NCBI GenBank assembly: GCA_031363085.1
Contig: JANLTU010000008.1
Location: 1 to 57,518, forward strand
Source: UBA6921 sp031363085
GTDB lineage: Bacteria > Pseudomonadota > Gammaproteobacteria > SG8-11
Direction of reading: 5' to 3'
Length of the DNA stretch: 57,518 bases
The notes below the pieces were generated by a model, which saw only the letters and a program-made list of their open reading frames with translations, was not told the origin of the DNA and did no database searches. Positions 1 to 7,800 of this stretch are shown here, piece after piece. Both the position numbers and the translations under genes were made by a program. Each line of letters starts with the position of its first letter. Positions within the stretch are counted from its first letter, which is position 1.

Positions 1-16
1 TATATTACGACAGTCT

Positions 17-82
17 GGTGCACTAAACCGCTTCGGTCAATAATGGAGCCCTTAGCATCACAGCAGCCCTGTTTAGTACACC
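17..82. repeat. imperfect inverted repeat at left edge
   Basis: Twelve bases at 17-28 are mirrored, with one mismatch, by 71-82, leaving a 42-base interval. It lies just upstream of a doubtful small reading frame. It could be a terminator-like or element-end structure of a gene beyond the left edge. No tail of T residues is visible, so I do not call it a terminator. Confidence 0.3.
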
Positions 83-85
83 CCA

Positions 86-418
86 ATGACGGCGGAAACT
101 ACACCAAGTCAGCTCATTGAAAACTGGCGCGATCAAACGAGACGTGCCACTGACGAACAGCCGCGTAGTTGTGCATATCGTTCTCATCGGGTTTGGTGGC
201 ATCAAAAACCGAGTCCTGAAATTGAAATTTACGCCGATTTAAGAACAGAGGCGGGTCAGGCTTGCGTTGTTGCTGTTAAAACACACCACGCCTTACGGCA
301 GCGATTTGAAAAAGCGCTCCGTGCGTGGCAGGTAATAACGTTCCGGGTCCAGCGACGCGACCACCGCGAGGGCACGTCCGACGATCTGAGCGCGTGGCAC
401 AAAACCGAAGTAACGTGA
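86..418 (+). CDS. doubtful small hypothetical protein (110 aa)
   Basis: The reading frame opens at an ATG and runs 110 codons. I do not recognise the product. The first ~65 residues have an ordinary soluble-protein composition (Glu/Arg/Trp mix) and come from sequence that is more AT-rich than the lepB gene next to it. The last ~40 residues are encoded antiparallel to the 3' end of lepB, so either the true gene is a decayed remnant reading into lepB or the frame is not coding. There is no clear ribosome-binding site. It is listed because the stretch 1-292 has no other gene. Confidence 0.2.
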   Translation: MTAETTPSQLIENWRDQTRRATDEQPRSCAYRSHRVWWHQKPSPEIEIYADLRTEAGQACVVAVKTHHALRQRFEKALRAWQVITFRVQRRDHREGTSDDLSAWHKTEVT

Positions 419-958
419 GTCGCGGCTGTTGTCGCGATTGTCACCCATCATGAAGTAGCTGCCTTGCGGCACAGTCACGCGGCCGAAGCTGCGCATGGCA
501 CGCAGCTCGGGCTGAATCTGCAACGTGCGCGGATGTTCGCCAAGTAGCTCGCGCGCATACACCGTTGCTGCGTCGCTGCCCGGCAGCGGCGCGTAGCTCA
601 GCGCCACACCGTTAATGGTCATGCGCTCGTCGCGCAGTTCGAGCACGTCGCCCGGCAGACCGATGACGCGCTTCACCAAGCGCAGACCATCGTCGGGCGC
701 GTAGAACACAACAATCTCGCCGCGTTGCGGATCGGCCCACTGCGCGAGGTGCGTGGTAGTGAAGGGAATTTTTAGATCGTAGGCCAGCTTGTTGATAAAA
801 ATGCGATCACCTTCGACGATGGTGGGATTCATCGACCCGGTGGGCACCACGTTCCAGTCGGCGATGGCGGAGCGAAACGGCAGCATCACGGCGGCCACTA
901 ACGCGACGGGCCGCAACCACTCGTGCCACAGGGTGTTGAGTATTTTACTATTGCTCAT
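293..958 (-). CDS. lepB: signal peptidase I
   Basis: Leader peptidase, which removes signal peptides from exported preproteins at the periplasmic face of the inner membrane. The 221-residue form starts at the ATG preceded by AAGGAGAT, eight bases upstream; the longer open frame (to 1063) runs through sequence with no ribosome-binding site. A single hydrophobic N-terminal segment (about residues 17-33) is followed by the catalytic box PTGSMNPT with nucleophile Ser42. The general-base Lys96 is in LVKRVIGLPGD. Box E is seen as GDNRDNSRDSR near the C-terminus. It is shorter than the E. coli enzyme, which has a second membrane segment, and matches the compact one-anchor type. It is not in a lepA-lepB-rnc operon here, so it may be a second, accessory LepB serving the exported proteins encoded next to it. 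That last point is inference. Confidence 0.9.
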   Translation of the reverse strand: MSNSKILNTLWHEWLRPVALVAAVMLPFRSAIADWNVVPTGSMNPTIVEGDRIFINKLAYDLKIPFTTTHLAQWADPQRGEIVVFYAPDDGLRLVKRVIGLPGDVLELRDERMTINGVALSYAPLPGSDAATVYARELLGEHPRTLQIQPELRAMRSFGRVTVPQGSYFMMGDNRDNSRDSRYFGFVPRAQIVGRALAVVASLDPERYYLPRTERFFKSLP

Positions 959-1019
959 GGTGATCTCCTTGCTGTGATGCGAAGCCGCAGTAGATCTGAC
1001 TGCGCATCCACGCAACGGT

Positions 1020-1408
1020 TCAATCGTGCCGGATGTCTTTGGCCACGCCTTTACCCGCGCCATTCACATAACCGCCCAGGGTCACTGGATTGGGCAAGGT
1101 TTGCGTCTGCGCGACGCTGTCGTTGGACAACGTAATTCCATTTCCAATTTAAAACGATACGTTGTTGCTCCGCCTTGCCGTGCAACTGCACTGTCTGCAG
1201 CGGGGCGCCTAGTTGCGTTTTAAATTGGAAATGGAATGAGGCACTTTGGAATCGCTGATGTTGGTGGCAACGGCGTTGTCAGCACTGACACGGTGGCCGA
1301 CGCAGTTGCACCTGAAGCATCCGATGCGCGGCTACCGGCATTTTGCACACAACCCGCAGTCAACAAGCTGCATACCAACGATAAACGAGGCGAGGTAACG
1401 CGCATCAT
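1020..1408 (-). pseudogene. lipoprotein gene interrupted by an inverted-repeat element
   Basis: Reading leftward from ATG 1408 (or 1405) there is a short basic start, a hydrophobic stretch and a lipobox (LLTAGC, Cys about residue 19-20), then a Ser/Ala/Thr-rich linker. The frame runs into the right arm of the inverted repeat at 1237 and stops at 1220. Beyond the left arm, a clean open segment resumes at 1133 (…SNDSVAQTQTLPNPVTLGGY…) and ends with TGA at 1020-1022. The two halves differ by one frame if exactly 1135-1237 is removed, so the element boundary or a further indel accounts for one base. I do not recognise the lipoprotein family. Calling it one broken gene is inference from the fit of the two halves. 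Confidence 0.5.
1135..1237. mobile_element. 103-bp miniature inverted-repeat element
   Basis: A perfect 22-base inverted repeat: arm 1135-1156 begins ATTCCATTTCC and arm 1216-1237 is its exact reverse complement. The 59-base centre is GC-rich and contains smaller pairings (for example GTTGC with GCAAC). The element sits inside what looks like a lipoprotein gene on the minus strand. No open frame lies within it and no target-site duplication is evident. A miniature non-autonomous transposable element is the simplest reading; a very stable transcribed hairpin is the alternative. Confidence 0.55.
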
Positions 1409-1618
1409 GACCGTGCTTCTCGGTGGCGTAACTTAGGCTCAGAGACTTAGCGGCACACCCGGTAAATCACATTAAGACGTTTGCGGAATAACCACCTCCA
1501 CATGCGCAGATATGTCCGAAGCATTACAAAAAATAATTCAAAAGTTTTTTCACATCATGGCCGCCAATTCATGCGAAGTGCGCTATCGCGCTCAACCACA
1601 ATTCAGGATCACCACGCC

Positions 1619-1801
1619 ATGTCTCTACCAACTCCGTCCACGAAAAACCGTTCGCTACAGGTAGCCGCCACCGTGTTGATCTTGCTCGGCAGCCTTATGT
1701 CAGGCTGCGGCACCGATGAAAAAAAATCCTCGACTACTCCGGCAACGCCTGAAAATCCGGCGCCGGCAACCGACGACACCGTAATCAACGGTCGCGCTTA
1801 A
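1619..1801 (+). CDS. small lipoprotein (60 aa)
   Basis: The ATG at 1619 is preceded by CAGGATCACC, a weak ribosome-binding site. A longer frame opens at 1481, but its extension is basic and unlike a signal peptide. The 60-residue product has a type II signal peptide: Lys/Arg near residues 9-11, a hydrophobic core at about 13-26 and the lipobox LMSGC with Cys30. After the cysteine comes a short Lys/Ser/Thr/Pro/Ala-rich tail without a globular domain. The +2 residue is Gly, not Asp, so outer-membrane sorting by Lol would be expected. It lies 31 bases upstream of the giant secreted-protein gene on the same strand and is probably co-transcribed with it. A small anchor or accessory role for the giant protein is conceivable but unsupported. 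Confidence 0.6.
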   Translation: MSLPTPSTKNRSLQVAATVLILLGSLMSGCGTDEKKSSTTPATPENPAPATDDTVINGRA

Positions 1802-1832
1802 CCGATTAGCCGCAACACCATGAGCAATTAAC

Positions 1833-4800
1833 ATGCACACAATTAATAAAGTCGCGTCAAGGCTCCTGCTTGCTGTAGCAAGCCTGCTGATCATGAGCGC
1901 CAGCGCGTCCGCCTGGGCGGAGTCAAAAAAATTCGTCTACGTTTACGATGTCTCCGGCAAGTTGCTCAAACCCAGTAATGCTGCGGCAAACTGCGCCGAT
2001 CCAGACGGTTCGAACAACGCCAGCACCGACTGCCGTGGCGTCGCCGTCGATGCTTCGGGCAACTACAGCGTGCGACTTGCAAAAAAAGATGTACCCAAGA
2101 ACGCCAACATGATTTTGGTGTTGTGTGAGTTCGACTACCTGCCCGCAAACAGCGGCAACGCCGGCCGCGACAGTTACGCTCTGCTCAAACGTACACGCCG
2201 GGTCGACGCGATCAGCGCACAAACTGTCAACAACGGCAGCGACATCAATGCATTGTCCGAAGCTGTGGCCAAGGGCTTGGAAAAAATCCACAATTTACCG
2301 AATGACGACAAAGGTTTCGTAAGCACAAGCTTTGCCGCGCTCGCGGCGCAAGTGGACGCCGACGAGTTGAACCAGGCCATGGGCAATGGCAAACACGACA
2401 ATGCACCGGACAGTTCACTAGCACAGCACGAGCGCGACCTGCTCGCCGCCAATCAAGACCGTTTCACGCGCGCCGACGAGGCACAACTTGCCGCGCTCGC
2501 CAGCGTGGTCGTGGACAACCACAGTGATTCCAACCTGAAAAATTACGTGCGCAAAAACGTATTGCAGAGTTTGTTCGCGCCGACATTGTTACCTGAATCC
2601 GCTGACCGTGTGTTCAGTCATGTGGCGCGGGTGCACGCTTCCGATAGCAACGCCGCGCTGATGATTTTGGATGCCGACAAATACCGCGTCAGCATAAATG
2701 AGACCGCAACACTGAGCACCGCACGCAGCGTCAATCCCGGACGCTTTTTCGCCTACACCTGGAACGGCGTCGATAGTGACCGCAGTTCAGCCGAGCTGAA
2801 TAAACCAACCACCGGCAGCTACTTGGTGTGTGCCTCAGGCGAAATCAGCGGCGCTAGCGACAGCAGCACCGACTGCGTGCGCATTCTAGTGAAAGACCCG
2901 ATCAATGCCGTGGCGCGCGCTGCCAGTTATCGCGTCGCGGTGAATAGCATCGTGCGCTTGTCCGGGGCCGCAAGTGTTGGCGCCACGCACTATATGTGGT
3001 CCGGCTCCGGTTTTTTCAGCGATGTCGCAGCGCAAGAAACCGCATGGAAAGCGCCCGCAGTGGTGGGAACTTATCCGCTTAAATTGACTGTGGACAGCGA
3101 AGACAGCGACATCATTTCAATCGAAGTTTACGACGTGTTGCCGATTGCGCTGGCCAAAAGTAGCGCCGACAACTTGGTATTGAGCGGCGGCAATGCCAGC
3201 TTCACACTCACTTCAATCAGCACCACTACCGACGGCTCGGCCGTCGATACACTGGCCTGGAGCATCATTTCGCAACCGGGTGGTGCCGCGCCGGGCATCG
3301 TGAATAGCAGCGCTGTCAGCGCTAATTTCAATACCAACAAAGCCGGCAACTACGTTGTGCAATTGAGCGCCAGCAAAGGCACCCACACCGACACCACCGA
3401 ATTGACCTTGCAAGTACGCCAAGCGGGTGCCTTGTCCGCCAACGCCGGTGCGGATCAAACTACGTTCCGCAATGTTGCCGCGCTGCTCGACGGCAGCCGC
3501 AGCCGGACCCTCAGTGGCAAAAACCTGGCCTATTTGTGGACTAGCGAAAGCGGCACGCTGGGTAATGCTAACGCCGCCAAGGCAACCTTCACGGCTGGAA
3601 TTGCCGGTAGCTATAGCGCGCGCCTGACGGTCTCGGACGGCGACTCGCAAGCCAGCGACGATGTCACCGTCGACGTGCGTAATCGCGCACCTGTGGCGAG
3701 CGACGACACCTTCAAAATGCGCCCGGGCAAAATCCTGACCGGGCAATTGCGCACGCGTGACGAGGACGGCGACCACGTCGATTACAGCTTGGTCAGTGAG
3801 CCTCGCAACGGCGGTGTCGCACTCGATCAACCGACAGGGCGCTTCGTTTACATACCCGGAGGTACCAAGGCGTGCCATTACCAGACAGATACTATCGATC
3901 TGGGTAGCTACAATGACGTACCCGTGCTCAAACTGTGCGCCGACCGTTACATCGTCGCGCCTGGCGATACCGTTAACCTCATGGTGTCGGCCAGCATCAA
4001 CGCAGCAAAATTCAGCGGTTATTCCTGGAAGAACGCAACACCCGACCCCAGTGATATCCGCCACGCAAGCTTCGTCAGCACTAATGAAGGCACCTTCCAA
4101 GTGTGTGTCACCGGCAACGTCGGGCAGAGCAAGAACATCAGCACCGCGTGTATTGACATTATTGTCGGCGCCAATCCTGGAACCGGCCCGAATGACGGCA
4201 AAACCAGCTATACCGACCGCTTTAAATTCAAAGGCAACGACGGCAGCCATGACTCAAACATTGCCACTGCTACCATCGTCGTCACTTGGGAAAACCTGCC
4301 GCCCAATGCTCAAGCCCTGGCGCTTACTACACCGGAAGAAACCTCGGTGAACGGTGTATTCAGCGCGACCGACGAAGAAGGACAAGCGCTGAGCTACACG
4401 CTTGCACGCAACGGCAGCCGTGGCACGGCGGTCGTGACCAACGCCGCAACCGGCGCGTTCACTTACACACCGAACAAAGATGTTGTGGGCACCGACACCT
4501 TCACCTATGTCGCCAACGACGGCTATGTCGACTCCAATTCCGCCACCGTCACAGTCACCATAACCAATGTCAACGACGCGCCCGTGGCCCGCTTCTCCGG
4601 CAGCTTGAGTGTGATTGAAGATATCCCCAAGAGCGGCCAGCTCGCCGGCTCTGACATTGATGGTGATGCGCTCAGCTTCCATCTCATCGCACAAGCGACC
4701 TTGGGCGACGTCGTCATCACCAACGCAAATACCGGTGAGTTCGTGTACACCCCCAAGCCCAATGCGACTGGCAACGACAGTTTTTATTTTAGCAGCTACG

Positions 4801-7800
4801 ACGGAGCGCTGGAGTCAACTCCGCTGAGGGTTCCAGTTGTCATCACTAACGTTAACGACACCCCAACCGCAAACGACATGGGACCACTGAGCCTCCATTC
4901 CGACGAGGCGAGCACCATTAAACTGGCCGGCCTCGATGTGGACGGCGATGCGCTGCTCTATAGCATTGTGACTCAGCCCAAGCGCGGCAAACTTACGCTT
5001 ACTGCAAATACCGGCAATGTGGTTTACACACCCAACGGCGCCGCCGATCTGGGTGCTGACAACTTTACCTATCGAGTCAATGACGCCACCAGCACGTCAA
5101 ATACCGCGTCAGTCAGCCTCACGGTGTTGGCGGTGAATCATGCCCCCATCGGCAATGCGCAAAGAATCAGCGTGTTCGAAGGTGTGGCTTACGGCGGTGT
5201 TCTTACCGGCAGCGACAGTGACGCGAATCCACTTACTTTCAGCATCGTCGCTAATGGCAAGCTTGGCACGGCGGAAATTTCAAATGCCAAAACCGGCGTA
5301 TTTGTGTACACACCTAAATCCGGCGTGTCGGGTGATGATTACTTTACTTTTAAAGTCGGCGACGGCGACAAAGAGTCGGCGGCGATCACAGTCAATGCGA
5401 CTATCACCGCGCTGGGCACGCTGTGCCTCGGCCCCAACAGCGGCAAAGATACCGACGCTGATGGCTGGGCTGACTTTGTCGAGATCGCGTTCGGCACCAA
5501 CATCAACAGCGCTGCATCCACACCCTATGGCATGGACGGCAAGGCGCTGGGTATTGCGTTCAGCGACGATCACGACAGCGACGGCTACTCTGATCTAGTC
5601 GAACTGTGGCTGAAGAGCGACCCGCGCAGCGCCGGATCGGTGCCGACCGCATCCACGCTAAAGGGCCTGCCGGATTGTTTTAACTCGGGTCGCGACACTG
5701 CAACACCGCACTTGCAAGCCTTCCAAATCGTCACACCCACGGTCGACGCCAGCGCTGGCAGTGCGGTCGCGAAATTCGCACTGACCGTCATCGACAACGC
5801 AGCGGGCATCAACCAGGTCATCGTGCGTATCAAAAGCCCAACCGGCATTGAACACAAAGCCATGCTCAGCCCCAGCGACAAACCGCTGGTGCTGGCCGCG
5901 CAACTCTCCACTGCCACGTTCTCGCTCTACGCCGAAGCGGGCCTCTGGACCGTCACGGAATTGAAAATCACCGACGCATCGGGCCAGTCATTGACATTAA
6001 CCACCGATGACTTGAAGGCGCGTGGCTTGCCGACTACGCTAACCGTCGGCAACAACAATGCCGATAGCTCGGCCCCCACGGCCAGTAACTTCGAAATTCT
6101 GACACCCACGCTCGACGTGAGCAGCGCCAGCGCGCCTGCAACCTTCCGCTTAACGCTGGCCGACAATCGCTCCGGCATCAAACGCGTTGCCGTCGCGTTG
6201 CGCAGCCCAAGCGGGGTGTTCCGCTGGGGTGAGGTGATTCGCAGCGACGACTTAACGTCAGTCACGCAAACGCTCAGTTCGCAACCATTGGAATCGTTTG
6301 TCGAGCCCGGCACCTGGACGATCAGCGAAGTGTCGGTGATCGACAGTGCTGGCAACCCGCTAAAATTTAATACCGCCGCTCTGAGTGCACGCGGTTGGCC
6401 AAGCACGCTGCAAGTCATCACCAGCAAACCCGATACCGCAGCACCAACAGCGACGAGCTTTTCTATTTTGACGACGAGCATTGACCCCACACCCGGCAAC
6501 ATCAGCGCCGTCTATAGCGTCGCACTCAGTGACAATGACTCCGGCATCAGCGATGTAGTGGTAGTACTTACCGGACCATCGAGCGAAATGCTGTTGGGTA
6601 ACTATCACAGCAGCAACCCGATCAAGAGCTTGTCGACTTCAATCAGCTCCGAAGCGTTTAACAGCAAGGCGCAGGCCGGCGTCTGGACAATCTATGCGTT
6701 GATGGCGGCGGATGCCGCTGGAAATGTCACGTACTGGTCAACACAAGATTTAACAAGCCTGGGTTACGGGGTTACGCTCACGGTAAAAGCAGCAGGCGGT
6801 GGCAACACCGGCGGCAAACGCAACATTGCTCCGGTCGCTGTTTCGTCAAGCATCAGCACCAATGAAGATCAGACCGTGAGCGGCACCCTGCGCGGCAGCG
6901 ATGCCGACGGTGATGCGTTGCTGTTCACGCTGGTCGCACAACCTGCGCACGGCCGTGTGAAACTCATCGATGCGGCGGCCGGTACCTTTAGCTATACGCC
7001 GAACACCGACTTCAATGGGACCGACAGCTACACTTTCATGGTCGACGACGGCAAAGTTACATCGAACATTGCAGCAGTGTCGGTGGAAGTAATCGCAGCC
7101 GCCGACCCCTCGCTGGTGGAGGACAGTACGATCACCGTCACCACCGGCCAATCCGTTATCGATTATTTGCACGCGACCGATGCAGACGGCGAAACGCTGG
7201 TCTACACCATCGCGAGCAACGGCGCCCAGGGCACGGCGACCTTGATTAATTCCACTGGCACCTTCCAGTACACACCGAAAGCCGGTGCGCTGGGCGGCGA
7301 CCAATTTACCTTTACCGCTCACGACAGTAATTCCACCTCGCGGATCGGCACCGTCAGCGTACAAATTTTGCCGCTGATCGGGCTGGATAATTTCGAAGTG
7401 CGTACGCCAGTCGTCAGCGCAAACGACGCAAATGTGCTGCTCACGGCGGCGGTCACCTTGTCCAGACCAACCACCGACATCAGCGAAGTGCGCGTCACCC
7501 TCAAAGGGCCGTCGGGTCAATCCATCGGATTCGCCACCGCTGTTTCGGGCAGTGCGTATCCTATCTTTACGTCTAAATCCATCACGACCGCAACCACGCC
7601 ACTTGAACCCGGGTTATGGACCTTCGTTGATCTGCTGGTCAAACGTAAGGCCGGCGGGGGGCTGAGCGAAGTGGTCGCCAGCAATATTGCCGCCATGGGC
7701 TTTGCCGCTAACGTTACGGTGCTGGCCAACACCTCACCCGTGGCTAATGGCGCAAATTATACAACCACCCTGGATATGTCAAAATCAGGCTCTTTGGCTG

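Noticed and set aside
3213..4250. 345-codon minus-strand open frame inside the giant gene
   Set aside because: It is antisense to strongly patterned cadherin-like repeats on the plus strand; the open frame is a by-product of GC-rich periodic codons.
6846..7520. 224-codon minus-strand frame inside the giant gene
   Set aside because: Same reason: a shadow of the repeat codons, with no start signal or recognisable domain.
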